The translations under genes were made by a program, and so were the position numbers. DNA of 64,000 nucleotides from an uncultured Prevotellaceae bacterium. GTDB taxonomy: Bacteria; Bacteroidota; Bacteroidia; Bacteroidales; Bacteroidaceae. The notes below the pieces were generated by a model. It was not told the origin of the DNA. It did not search any database and saw only the letters and a program-made list of their open reading frames with translations. This document shows, in pieces, positions 42,393 to 51,119 of the stretch. The number at the start of each line of letters is the position of its first letter. Positions within the stretch are counted from its first letter, which is position 1. Location: NCBI GenBank assembly GCA_902767775.1, contig CACXIP010000008.1, forward strand, positions 78,223-142,222, given 5' to 3'.

Positions 42393-43339
42393 TGATGGGA
42401 GATATGGTTGAAAGTCAGCAAAAACAGTCACGTTGGGCACCCATCTTGCTGTTTGCCTACAACCGTCCGGAACATATCAGGAGGTGTGTGGAATCGTTGC
42501 TCGCCAATACATTGGCAGGAGAGAGCGACCTTTTTGTCTTCTCCGACGCACCCAAGAGCGAGGCAGACAGACCGGGCGTGGAAGAGGTGCGCGCTGCATT
42601 GAGGGATATTCATGGATTTCATTCGGTTAGCATTGTGGAGCGTGACACCAACTGGGGACTTGCACGCAGCATCATCGACGGCGTGACACGGTTGGTGGAG
42701 AGCCGCGGTCGGGTGATAGTCGTTGAAGATGACTTGGTGGTGGCACCTTATTTCCTGCAATTCATGAATGATGCCCTTGATATCTATGAGGATGAGCCAC
42801 GGGTAGGACATATTCAGGCATGCGACTTCACCCAGGATGCCCACCTTCCCGACACATTTCTCATCAAGTGGACTGGCAGTTGGGGATGGGCGACGTGGAA
42901 GCGGGCATGGCAGCATTTCAATCCCGACGGAAGACAGTTGCTCCAACAACTGGAGGAGCGTGGTCTGACACGAACATTCGACTTCAATGGCAAATATGGA
43001 TTCACCCGGATGCTGCGGAGGCAGATAGAAGGGAAGAACAACTCATGGGCAATACGGTGGAATGCCTCCTTGTTCCTGAAAGACATATTGTCGCTCAACG
43101 TAGGGCGGTCGCTGGTGAGCAACGAAGGATTCGACGGTTCGGGCACCAACTGTGGCGGCGGCGGACTATATGCCTCCAATCTTTATTTGCAACCCCTTGA
43201 GGTACAAAAGATTACGCCTATTGCTGAAAATATGGCTGCTCGCAAGGTTTTTGAACGTTATTATGCCCGCACCAACTCTTTTTGGGCGAAAGCCAAACGC
43301 AGAATCCTCCGCACCCTAAAAGGCGATTTTGGTGCCTAA
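42392..43339 (+). CDS. GT-A glycosyltransferase (GNT-I-like)
   Basis: A 315-residue transferase. The ATG at 42392 overlaps the last base of the previous stop; an ORF extending to 42209 would overlap the previous gene by 180 bases and is rejected. A start at 42404 is also possible. Motifs: ILLFAYNRPEHIRRCVESL, VIVVEDDLVVAPYFLQFMN (acidic metal site), and the WGWATWKRAW block found in this Bacteroidota transferase group. Probably acts in the cytoplasm on a lipid-linked glycan. Confidence 0.82.
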   Translation: MMGDMVESQQKQSRWAPILLFAYNRPEHIRRCVESLLANTLAGESDLFVFSDAPKSEADRPGVEEVRAALRDIHGFHSVSIVERDTNWGLARSIIDGVTRLVESRGRVIVVEDDLVVAPYFLQFMNDALDIYEDEPRVGHIQACDFTQDAHLPDTFLIKWTGSWGWATWKRAWQHFNPDGRQLLQQLEERGLTRTFDFNGKYGFTRMLRRQIEGKNNSWAIRWNASLFLKDILSLNVGRSLVSNEGFDGSGTNCGGGGLYASNLYLQPLEVQKITPIAENMAARKVFERYYARTNSFWAKAKRRILRTLKGDFGA

Positions 43340-43353
43340 AAACTTTCAGAATC

Positions 43354-43389
43354 GTCAGACATGTCGGACTTGTCGGACATTTCAGACAG
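43354..43389. repeat. Nonamer array GTCRGACNT (convergent-gap array 2)
   Basis: Four 9-bp units (GTCAGACAT, GTCGGACTT, GTCGGACAT, TTCAGACAG) sit between the convergent transferase and flippase genes. The flippase stop codon (43382-43384) lies within the last unit. Confidence 0.82.
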
Positions 43390-44830
43390 ATTTGTGGCTC
43401 ATTTTTTCCCTCAGCATTTCTATTCCCTCGTGGAGAATCTTACTGCCCAAGAGCCAGAGGATGACCACATAGGGCACGGCCACCATCACCACTTTGACAG
43501 CAAAGCGCAGATAGATGTTGCCAATGTTGCCGGCTGTAAAATGTGCCACTGCACACAGCGCTACAGAGAGCAGCATATAGGGAGAGATGTCGCGGACAAA
43601 CTCCCGAAAACCAAGGTGGGTTTCCCTGTTGGCGAGCCACAGCCACACGCCTGTCCACAATACACTTACCGTTACATAGGCTGCCACCATGATGTGGATG
43701 CCATAATTGGCAAAAAGCAAGGCGAGGGAAAGGCCTGCGAGGCATTGTCCTATTGTTGCCCACATATGCCGTGAGGAATGCCCGCGGCTGATGACAAGGT
43801 TGGAGAAAAGGTAGGAAATCGGTGCGAATGCTCCTGCCACGCAGAGCAACTGCATCAGCCGGGCGCTCTCTATCCACCGTTCGGTGATGAGGATGACGAT
43901 GAACTCCTTGGCGACGAGTGCCAATCCCAGCATGAGTGGGAACGCTACAAATGCGGTGAAGCGGAGCATCTTGCGCAGGATGGCTTTCTGTCGGGCGCGG
44001 TCATCGTCTACGCGTATGAAAACGGGTTGTGCGATGCCGTACATCATATTGGAGATGAGCGACGAACCCATGGTGTTCCATTTGTTCGCCTGTGTGTAGT
44101 TGCCCACGTCAGGTGCTGTATAGAGCTTTCCGAGGACAACGGAGAAAATGTGGGTGTTGACAATTGTGAACACATTGGTGATGAGCAACCTGCTGCTGAA
44201 TCCTATCATCTCCTTGATAGGGGTGAAATTCACCTTGATGCTGGGGCGCCAGCGGGCAAAATGGTAACTCAGCGCAGCGATGATGATGATATAGACGATG
44301 TTTTGCGTAGCGATGCTCCAGTATGACATACCCATGAACGCCATGGTGATGGCAACGATGCCTGAGATGGCGAGGGCGGTGATGGTCATGATGGAGGTCT
44401 CGCGCACCATGAGGTGGCAGAACAGATAGGCACGGGGTGCGGTGCTGAGGCTGGAGATGACAAACGACAGTGCCACATAGCGTGTGAGGGAGGTGAGTTC
44501 GGGATGGTGGTAGAACTTGGCAATCAGCGGTGCTGCAGCGAAGAGCAACAGGTAGAATCCTACACCTACACCCAGACTGGTCCAGAAGACAGCGTTGTAG
44601 TCATTGTAACTGGCGTTTTTTCGCTTGTTGAGGGCGGAGATGAACCCACCCTCCTGAAGTGAGGCGCCCAATGCCACAAAGATGGTAATCATGCCTATCA
44701 TGCCGTAGTCGGACTGCGACAGATGGCGTGCCAGGAAAATGCCTATGACGAGGTTGAGCAACTGCTGCAAGCCGTTGCTGACACTGCCCCAGAGGAGTCC
44801 TTTCGCTGCCTTTTCCTTCAGTGTGGACAT
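43382..44830 (-). CDS. Polysaccharide flippase (MOP superfamily, Wzx-like)
   Basis: A 482-residue protein with about 12-14 hydrophobic helices. The N-terminus (AAKGLLWGSVSNGLQQLLNLVIGIFLARHLSQSDYGMIGM) is typical of lipopolysaccharide O-unit flippases. It should move lipid-linked oligosaccharides across the inner membrane, and matches the two adjacent convergent transferases. The last codons are provided by the nonamer array. Its upstream gap is wholly filled by a composite repeat element. Confidence 0.88.
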   Translation of the reverse strand: MSTLKEKAAKGLLWGSVSNGLQQLLNLVIGIFLARHLSQSDYGMIGMITIFVALGASLQEGGFISALNKRKNASYNDYNAVFWTSLGVGVGFYLLLFAAAPLIAKFYHHPELTSLTRYVALSFVISSLSTAPRAYLFCHLMVRETSIMTITALAISGIVAITMAFMGMSYWSIATQNIVYIIIIAALSYHFARWRPSIKVNFTPIKEMIGFSSRLLITNVFTIVNTHIFSVVLGKLYTAPDVGNYTQANKWNTMGSSLISNMMYGIAQPVFIRVDDDRARQKAILRKMLRFTAFVAFPLMLGLALVAKEFIVILITERWIESARLMQLLCVAGAFAPISYLFSNLVISRGHSSRHMWATIGQCLAGLSLALLFANYGIHIMVAAYVTVSVLWTGVWLWLANRETHLGFREFVRDISPYMLLSVALCAVAHFTAGNIGNIYLRFAVKVVMVAVPYVVILWLLGSKILHEGIEMLREKMSHKSV

Positions 44831-45100
44831 TTGTTGTGGGAGTTTAGGAGATTAGGAGATTAGGAGTTTAGACATATGACTTTGGGGGTCGTTTGGTCGT
44901 TTGGTTGTTTGGGGATTTTTTGATTAGGAGTTTAGATATATGATTTTGCATGGCTGAGTCGCTGTAGTACAGCGACAAACCGAACACAAAAAAGGAGATA
45001 TGCTATCAGAAGCAGATGTAATCATAATCCTTAATTCTTAATCCTTAATTCTTAATCCTTAATTCTTAATCCTTAATCCCTGATTCTTAATCCATTATGT
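44831..45100 (-). repeat. Composite intergenic repeat element, copy A
   Basis: Fills the gap between glnN (stop at 45101) and the flippase (start 44830). Read on the minus strand: ATTAAGR heptamers (about 45021-45090), a junction ATTATGATTAC, an 80-bp core with CTGCTTCTGATAGCATATCT and the perfect 19-bp palindrome GTCGCTGTACTACAGCGAC (44958-44976), a TCATAT/CTCCTAAT segment, CCAAACRA octamers (about 44887-44915), then CTCCTAAN octamers up to 15 bp before the ATG. The core is nearly identical to copy B. Confidence 0.9.
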
Positions 45101-47290
45101 TTACCTGATGAACAGCAGTTCCCGGTATTTGGGAAGAGTCCAGCACTCGTCGCTGACTATCAGTTCGAGTTTGTCTATCTGGTAGCGGATTTCCTCCATC
45201 TTCGGTTCCACCGTGTCGTGGTAGGCGATGGCTTTCTCACGCACGTTCTCAATGATGTTGGCCACTTTTCGGGCATTCACCAGTTCCTCGACACCGGTCT
45301 CGATGGCCTGAGAGCGCTCAGCTATCTCACGGATGATGCCTTTGTTGCGTGCTGTCAGTTTTTCGGCCTCTTCGTGGGGGAATATCTCATACATGTTGAG
45401 CACATTCTTTGCCAGTTGGCTTTGGTATTGTGTGGCAATGGGTATGATATGGTTCATGCTCAGGTCACCCATCACACGCGCCTCTATCTGTATTTTCTTC
45501 GTGTAAGTCTCCCATTTCACTTCATTGCGTGCTGACAGTTCCTTGGCGTTCATCACTCCCATGCTCTCAAACATCTTGATGGTGTCGGCATCGAGGTAGC
45601 GGTCAAAAATGAGCGGACAGCTCTTCTCCACGTCAAGGCCGCGGGCCGTGGCTTCCACCACCCATTCATCGCTGTAGCCGTTGCCGTCGAAATGGATGGG
45701 CTTGCAGGTGCGTATGTCCTCGCGCACCACATCGATGATGGCGCTGGTCTTGTCTTCGCCTCCTGCGATGAGGGCATCGACGCGGGTTTTGAAAAGAGTG
45801 AGCGCCTCGGCGACGGCAGTGTTGAGGGCTATCAGCGCAGAGGCGCAGTTGGCCTCCGAACCGACAGCGCGGAACTCAAATCGGTTTCCGGTAAAGGCGA
45901 ACGGACTGGTGCGGTTGCGGTCGGTGTTGTCGATAAGCAGTTCGGGAATCTCGGGGATGTCGAGTTTCATACCCTGTTTGCCCTCCATGGTGAAGAGGTC
46001 TTTCTTGTCAGCTTTCTCGATGTGCTCAAGCAACTCGCTGAGTTGTTTGCCGAGGAACGAGGAGATGATGGCTGGCGGAGCCTCATTGGCTCCCAGGCGG
46101 TGGGCGTTGGTGGCACTCATGATGGATGCCTTGAGCAGTCCGTTATGGCGGTACACTCCCATGAGGGTCTCCACGATGAAGACGACGAAGCGCAGCGTGT
46201 CCTCCGGTGTCTTGCCGGGACCGTGGAGCAGGATGCCCGTGTCGGTCGACAGGCTCCAGTTGTTGTGCTTGCCACTGCCGTTGATGCCTGCGAAGGGCTT
46301 TTCGTGGAGCAAGACACGGAAACCATGTTTGCGTGCCACGCGTTTCATCAGCGACATGAGGAGCATGTTATGGTCCACCGCAAGGTTGGTTTCCTCATAG
46401 ATGGGAGCAATCTCAAACTGGTTGGGCGCCACCTCATTGTGCCGTGTCTTCACGGGGATGGAGAGTTCGAGTGCCTGCACCTCAAGGTCTTTCATGAAAG
46501 CCTGCACACGGTCGGGAATGATGCCGAAATAGTGGTCGTCCATCTGCTGGTTTTTCGCAGAGTCATGTCCCATCAGGGTACGTCCCGTAAGCATCAGGTC
46601 GGGCCGGGCACTGTAGAGACCTTCGTCAACGAGGAAGAATTCCTGTTCCCATCCCAGGTTGGAGGTCACTTTGCGCACTTCGGGATAGAAATAGTGGCAC
46701 ACCTCGGTAGCTGCGGTGTTGACGGCGCGCAGGGCACGCAGCAGCGGTGCCTTGTAGTCAAGAGCTTCGCCGGTGTAGGAGATGAAGATGGTGGGGATAC
46801 ACAGCGTGTCGTCGATGATGAACACCGGTGAGGTGGGGTCCCATGCGGAGTATCCGCGTGCCTCGAAGGTGTTGCGTATGCCGCCAGAGGGAAACGAAGA
46901 GGCATCGGGCTCCTGCTGTGCGAGCAGTTTGCCGCTGAACTCCTCTATCATCCCTCCCTTGCCATCATGCTCAATGAAAGCATCGTGTTTCTCGGCTGTT
47001 CCTTCTGTGAGGGGTTGGAACCAGTGGGTGTAATGCGTCACACCGTTCTCCTCTGCCCATTGCCTGATGCCCTTGGCTACTGCATCGGCGATGGAGCGGT
47101 CGAGCCGTACGCCGTTGTCGATGACATCTACCAGCTTCTCATAGACATCACGCGGCAGGTATTTGTACATCTTGTCGCGGGTGAACACATATTTCCCGAA
47201 AAACTCCGACGGACGCTCCGAGGGAGCAACCACCTCAAGTGGTTTTTTCTTAAAGGCTTCTTCTACTACTTGAAATCTGAGGTTTGCCAT
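45101..47290 (-). CDS. glnN: Type III glutamine synthetase
   Basis: A 729-residue enzyme making glutamine from glutamate and ammonia with ATP. The length is typical of GSIII, which is about 250 residues longer than GSI. Recognisable blocks are RNTFEARGYSAWDPTSPVF, GINGSGKHNNWSLS, and the late FTGNRFEFRAVGS stretch. A minus-strand TAATTTTG box (47332-47339) lies 42 bp upstream, so expression is probably driven by the housekeeping sigma factor. Confidence 0.95.
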   Translation of the reverse strand: MANLRFQVVEEAFKKKPLEVVAPSERPSEFFGKYVFTRDKMYKYLPRDVYEKLVDVIDNGVRLDRSIADAVAKGIRQWAEENGVTHYTHWFQPLTEGTAEKHDAFIEHDGKGGMIEEFSGKLLAQQEPDASSFPSGGIRNTFEARGYSAWDPTSPVFIIDDTLCIPTIFISYTGEALDYKAPLLRALRAVNTAATEVCHYFYPEVRKVTSNLGWEQEFFLVDEGLYSARPDLMLTGRTLMGHDSAKNQQMDDHYFGIIPDRVQAFMKDLEVQALELSIPVKTRHNEVAPNQFEIAPIYEETNLAVDHNMLLMSLMKRVARKHGFRVLLHEKPFAGINGSGKHNNWSLSTDTGILLHGPGKTPEDTLRFVVFIVETLMGVYRHNGLLKASIMSATNAHRLGANEAPPAIISSFLGKQLSELLEHIEKADKKDLFTMEGKQGMKLDIPEIPELLIDNTDRNRTSPFAFTGNRFEFRAVGSEANCASALIALNTAVAEALTLFKTRVDALIAGGEDKTSAIIDVVREDIRTCKPIHFDGNGYSDEWVVEATARGLDVEKSCPLIFDRYLDADTIKMFESMGVMNAKELSARNEVKWETYTKKIQIEARVMGDLSMNHIIPIATQYQSQLAKNVLNMYEIFPHEEAEKLTARNKGIIREIAERSQAIETGVEELVNARKVANIIENVREKAIAYHDTVEPKMEEIRYQIDKLELIVSDECWTLPKYRELLFIR

Positions 47291-47331
47291 ATTTTTTGTT
47301 GTAATGGATACAAAATGCGCTTTGTTTGGTG

Positions 47332-47422
47332 CAAAATTACAACATTTAGATGGCTCAATCCGCTTTTTTGTTCAAAAAGATGTTTTTTTCATGGTTCATT
47401 GCGAATGAAATGACTATTTTTG
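47332..47422. promoter_or_regulatory. Divergent promoters glnN / TorF-like gene
   Basis: Minus strand TAATTTTG at 47332-47339 for glnN; plus strand TATTTTTG at 47415-47422 for the porin gene, about 20 bp before its first ATG. The -33 elements are weak. Confidence 0.6.
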
Positions 47423-47441
47423 CATATCCAAACAAAGAGGA

Positions 47442-48146
47442 ATGGTTATGAAGCGATTGTTTTTCTCAGCCATGGTACTGATATGTGCGGCCATGGTGTC
47501 GGCACAGGACAAGGTGGAGGCTGATTTGTCGGCAGACATAGTGAACCAATATATCTGGCGTGGTCAGGACCTGGGACATGTGAGCATACAGCCCTCACTC
47601 GGATTGGGGTATAAGGGATTGAGTCTGTCTGCCTGGGGCAGCGTGGGCCTGTCCGACCCCGCCGACCCCAAGGAATTGGACCTCACGGCGTCTTATACCG
47701 TGGGTGGATTCTCCATAGGAGTGACGGACTATTGGACTGATGAGTCTGATGGCCGCTATTTCTTTTATGATGCCGACCGCACTGGCCATGTCTTTGAGGC
47801 GTTCGCAGGTTATGACTTTGGTGTGGCGTCTGTCAATTGGTACACCAATTTCGCCGGCAGCGACGGGGTGGGGAAGTCAGGCAACCGTGCCTATTCCTCT
47901 TATCTTGAGGTGGCGGCACCTTTCCAGTTGGGTGGTCTCGACTGGACAGGTACCTTGGGCATTGTACCTTATGCCACCACAACATACGCCACCGATGGGT
48001 TTGCTGTTGTGGCTGCCTGTCTGAGGGCTTCCAAGGAAGTGTCCATCACCGAGCATTTCAAATTGCCTCTCTTTGCTGAGATTGCCACCAATCCCTGCGA
48101 CCAAAAAGCCTACTTTGTCTTCGGACTGACACTCAAGGCGTTTTAG
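47442..48146 (+). CDS. TorF-family putative porin
   Basis: A 234-residue outer-membrane protein with a signal peptide (about 1-20, MVSAQ). The block ADIVNQYIWRGQDLGHVSIQPSLG and alternating strands ending FGLTLKAF match the TorF/Gcw_chp porin-like family. The start could be the second Met (47448), which follows more naturally on MKRLFF. It is divergent from glnN, so a nitrogen-related link is conceivable but unproven. Substrate unknown. Confidence 0.78.
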   Translation: MVMKRLFFSAMVLICAAMVSAQDKVEADLSADIVNQYIWRGQDLGHVSIQPSLGLGYKGLSLSAWGSVGLSDPADPKELDLTASYTVGGFSIGVTDYWTDESDGRYFFYDADRTGHVFEAFAGYDFGVASVNWYTNFAGSDGVGKSGNRAYSSYLEVAAPFQLGGLDWTGTLGIVPYATTTYATDGFAVVAACLRASKEVSITEHFKLPLFAEIATNPCDQKAYFVFGLTLKAF

Positions 48147-48309
48147 TTCATAGTTCATAGTTCATAGTTCATAGTGCATAGTTCATAGTTTGAGGACGCG
48201 ATACATCGCGTCCCTACCATCGCTCCGCCATCTTGGCAGTGGTAATCATAATCCTTAATCCTTAATTCTTAATCCTTAATCCTTAATCCTTAATCCTTAA
48301 TTTTCAATA
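48147..48309. repeat. Composite intergenic repeat, variant D (different palindrome)
   Basis: Fills the gap between the convergent porin and YqiA-like genes. Plus strand: six TTCATAG heptamers (48147-48188) that begin at the porin stop, then palindrome GGACGCGATACATCGCGTCC (48194-48213), unique sequence, GTAATCATAAT, and CCTTAATN heptamers up to the YqiA stop. The modular order mirrors copies A-C (ATTAAGR heptamers, GATTAC junction, palindrome, second array), but with a different palindrome and second repeat. Confidence 0.85.
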
Positions 48310-49305
48310 CTATTGTCCTCCCATGCGGTCGAAATAGGTGATGACTTCTTCCCATGTCTTGAAAGAGTCGGAACCTAATTCTATCACGGTGCCCATGAAG
48401 TTGTCATTTCCCTGACAGTCAATCAGGTAATCGCCAGCCAGCAGATGCTTTTGGTTGGCGAAGATAATGTGGTTGTAGGTCGGGGCATCATAATACTCCT
48501 GCATCCAAGCGATGGTCTCTGCCATCTGCTGACTCTCATTGAAATCAGCGGGTGCAACGATATATACATCATATGTCTCAATCAACCGTCGGAATGCCTT
48601 CTGCGAACTCGACTGTGGTTTGTTGAATCTGTCAGCCAAGGCTCCGCAGGCGATGAGGATGACGGGACGTTGCCGTCCTTCCTGCTGGTCGTCAATCCAT
48701 CGGATGACGGGCATCACCGCATGCATATAGGAACGCTCATCCATACGGTGCTCGCCATGGAAATGGATGGCGGTGGGGTAGTGTTCACGGAAGAGGTCCC
48801 AGGTATGGACCAGTGTGTCGTTGTCGCCGAAGAGTCCCCACACACGACGTCGCTCCTCATCGTTGACTCCGCTGAAGCATTGGGCAGAAGCTAACTTATA
48901 TTCTTTCACCAAGTTGTTGTCCACAAAAAACTTCTGCACGCCATCTTTTCGGGGATTGAAGAACTCCTGTGGTCCTGTCATACCATGCTCCACCATGGTG
49001 TCGCCGATGCGGAAAGCGGGGTTGATGATGATGCGGTCGAACCCATAGAGCTGTTCGGTGTACATACCGCCCATCGACGTGCCGATGATGAGGTCGGGCT
49101 GCTCCTCCTCGCAGAGGCGGTGGAGCAGGTCGAGAGCCTCCATGGGATGGAGGGGCATGTCCTCCGCGATGATGGTGGCATTGCACAGCACTTGTCTGAG
49201 ACGGGCCACCGTACCAGTCTGTGCTGATGAGCCAAAGCCATGTACATACATCACTTTTTTGCCCGCCATCAGGTCAGGAAACTGTTTAAGATATTTGTTT
49301 TCCAT
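48310..49305 (-). CDS. YqiA/YcfP-like alpha/beta hydrolase fused to a degenerate nucleotidase-like domain
   Basis: A 331-residue protein. Residues 1-205 form a YqiA/YcfP-type hydrolase: VMYVHGFGSS at about 18-27, nucleophile Ser77 in GTSMGG, acid near 161-163 (LFGDNDT) and His186. Residues about 213-331 resemble the HAD-fold 5'(3')-deoxyribonucleotidases: HIIFANQKHLLAGDYLIDC, NFMGTVIELGSDSFKTWEEV. The expected catalytic DxD near ILIACGALADRF is missing, so the second domain is probably inactive or binding-only. Substrate unknown. Confidence 0.75.
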   Translation of the reverse strand: MENKYLKQFPDLMAGKKVMYVHGFGSSAQTGTVARLRQVLCNATIIAEDMPLHPMEALDLLHRLCEEEQPDLIIGTSMGGMYTEQLYGFDRIIINPAFRIGDTMVEHGMTGPQEFFNPRKDGVQKFFVDNNLVKEYKLASAQCFSGVNDEERRRVWGLFGDNDTLVHTWDLFREHYPTAIHFHGEHRMDERSYMHAVMPVIRWIDDQQEGRQRPVILIACGALADRFNKPQSSSQKAFRRLIETYDVYIVAPADFNESQQMAETIAWMQEYYDAPTYNHIIFANQKHLLAGDYLIDCQGNDNFMGTVIELGSDSFKTWEEVITYFDRMGGQ

Positions 49306-49566
49306 TATATTCTTTTTCTTAATTCAAGTTTTGCATATGCTTAATTTTCAAGTAGTTAAGTAGTTAAAGAAGTTATCGCTTCGCTCTGAAGTTAAGCCAA
49401 TATCCCTGATAGCATGGAAAAAATGCCATAAAAGGAAAAATCCAGCAAGGGAATCATATGGTTTAACTACTCAGACTATTTCCTTAACTTTTATAACTAA
49501 GGCAAAGATAGGGCGTTTTTCATTGAAACAAGAATTTTTTTTGCTGTTTTTTGTCTTTGTTGCGAC

Positions 49567-49589
49567 AAATATCGTAAAATTCGATATTT
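49567..49589. promoter_or_regulatory. Inverted repeat, candidate operator
   Basis: AAATATCG, a 7-bp spacer, CGATATTT: a perfect 8-bp inverted repeat located about 55 bp upstream of the -33 box of the DUF2264 promoter. Its size fits a dimeric repressor or activator; no regulator gene is adjacent. Confidence 0.45.
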
Positions 49590-49645
49590 AGCCATAGGCA
49601 TATACTATATTGTTAACTTGTGATGTTGAAAAATAATACCGCATT

Positions 49646-49677
49646 TTTGGTGGGTTCGCATAAAATGACTATATTTG
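49646..49677 (+). promoter_or_regulatory. Promoter of the second enzyme cluster
   Basis: TTTG (49646-49649), a 20-bp gap, TATATTTG (49670-49677). The predicted leader is about 62 nt. It could serve the five co-directional genes to 59298. Confidence 0.75.
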
Positions 49678-49746
49678 CTTCGCAAAAAGTAACCGCCTAA
49701 CAAATTGCTTATCAAATCCTAAATAAACCAATTACTAAATCCTATA

Positions 49747-51024
49747 ATGAAACAATCACTGATGTCATATCTGGGGACGCTGCTGATAGCCATGCTGCTC
49801 CCTTTTACCTATGCCAATGCGGCAAAGCCCAAAAAGACAACACTCACCGACCGAGAGTACTGGGCCTCACAGGCTTGGAAGATGGCAAGTCCTATCTTGG
49901 AGAACATGGCCAAGGGGGAGTTGCAGAAAAACATGCAGACCGAATACAGTCCGAGTTTCGACAGTCGCAACAAGAAGGTGGTCTTTATGGAAACCTTCGG
50001 ACGTCTGATGGCGGGTGTCGCACCATGGCTCGCCCTGCCCGATGATGACACGGCAGAGGGAAAGCAGCGGCACCAACTCCGCGAGTGGGCGCTGGCAAGT
50101 TACAAAAATGCAGTCGACCCTTCATCGCCCGACTATCTGCTGTGGCAGGGTTCGGGACAGGCTCTTGTCGATGCCGCATATATAGCGGAGAGTTTCCTGC
50201 GGGCATACGACGCCCTCTGGGTGCCGCTCGATGAGGTGACCAAGCAGCGCTATATCAAGGAGTTCACCGGACTGCGCAAGGTCGACCCTCCCTACACCAA
50301 CTGGTTCCTCTTCTCCTCGGTCATTGAGAGTTTTATGGCGAAGAGCGGTGCCCCTTACGATGAGTTCAGAGTCAACACTGCCTGCCGCAAGGTGGAGGAG
50401 TGGTATGTCGGCGACGGATGGTATGCCGATGGTCCCGTCTTTGCTTTCGACTACTATACGAGCTATGTCTTCCACGCCATGTATTTGGAGACCCTCCAGG
50501 CGATGATTGATGCCAAGGCGAACACCCGCATCGACTATAGGAAATACTATAACCGCGCACTGAAGCGTGCCCAAAAGCATGCCGTTATCCTCGAACGGTT
50601 TATCTCGCCTGAAGGCACCTTCCCCGTCATCGGCCGCAGCACACCCTACCGTCTCGCTGCCATGCAGCCACTTGCACTCATGGCATGGTATCAGAAACTG
50701 CCCGCCGAACTGTCCAATGGTCAGGTGCGGGCGGCACTGACCAAGGTGATGCACCGTATGTATGACATCCACGACAACTACAACTCAGGAGGATATCTCA
50801 CCATCGGTTTCTGCGGTTCGCAGCCCGAGACGGCCGACTGGTATACCAACAACGGGAGCCTGTATATCACCTCGGTGGCATTCGCTCCTCTTGGATTGCC
50901 AGCCGACCACCCATTCTGGACCGATGAGGCGCAGCCTTGGACGCAGGTGAAGGCATGGGGTGGCCAGCCCTTCCCCAAGGACCACCGTTGGGCCGATGAC
51001 CCCAAGACCCCCGACAAGTGGTAA
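49747..51024 (+). CDS. DUF2264 protein, possible beta-glucuronidase-type glycosidase
   Basis: A 425-residue protein with a signal peptide (about 1-26, ANAAK). The block LMAGVAPWLALPDD, the DYLLWQGSGQALVDAAYIAESFLRA region, and the later TACRKVEEWYVGDGWYADGP are characteristic of DUF2264, an alpha/alpha barrel family. As I recall, part of it is now classed as a glycoside hydrolase family with exo-beta-glucuronidase activity; the assignment here is tentative. It leads a cluster with GH105, GH2, GH51 and a GH99-like gene, consistent with removal of terminal uronic acids. Confidence 0.72.
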   Translation: MKQSLMSYLGTLLIAMLLPFTYANAAKPKKTTLTDREYWASQAWKMASPILENMAKGELQKNMQTEYSPSFDSRNKKVVFMETFGRLMAGVAPWLALPDDDTAEGKQRHQLREWALASYKNAVDPSSPDYLLWQGSGQALVDAAYIAESFLRAYDALWVPLDEVTKQRYIKEFTGLRKVDPPYTNWFLFSSVIESFMAKSGAPYDEFRVNTACRKVEEWYVGDGWYADGPVFAFDYYTSYVFHAMYLETLQAMIDAKANTRIDYRKYYNRALKRAQKHAVILERFISPEGTFPVIGRSTPYRLAAMQPLALMAWYQKLPAELSNGQVRAALTKVMHRMYDIHDNYNSGGYLTIGFCGSQPETADWYTNNGSLYITSVAFAPLGLPADHPFWTDEAQPWTQVKAWGGQPFPKDHRWADDPKTPDKW

Positions 51025-51050
51025 TATCGTCTTTTTTATCCCCATAATCT

Positions 51051-51095
51051 CCGGAATCCCCGGAAAATCCGGAAAATCCGGAATCTCCGGAAAAA
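51051..51095. repeat. Nonamer array CCGGAAAAT, 5 units
   Basis: Five in-phase 9-bp units (CCGGAATCC, CCGGAAAAT twice, CCGGAATCT, CCGGAAAAA) lie between the DUF2264 stop and the GH105 start, 25 bp before the ATG. Confidence 0.85.
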
Positions 51096-51119
51096 CAAAA
51101 AACAACACCAACAATACAA

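Larger units (their letters stand above)
49306..49746. other. Intergenic region upstream of DUF2264 gene and YqiA-like gene
   Basis: A 441-bp divergent gap. A minus-strand TATCTTTG (49503-49510) with CTTG 18 bp upstream predicts a roughly 190-nt leader for the YqiA-like gene. The AT-rich middle has an 8-bp inverted repeat at 49567-49589, and the plus-strand promoter is at 49646-49677. No gene seen. Confidence 0.5.

Noticed and set aside
45692-46831. 379-codon open frame opposite glnN
   Set aside because: Antisense to the conserved core of type III glutamine synthetase; no independent support.
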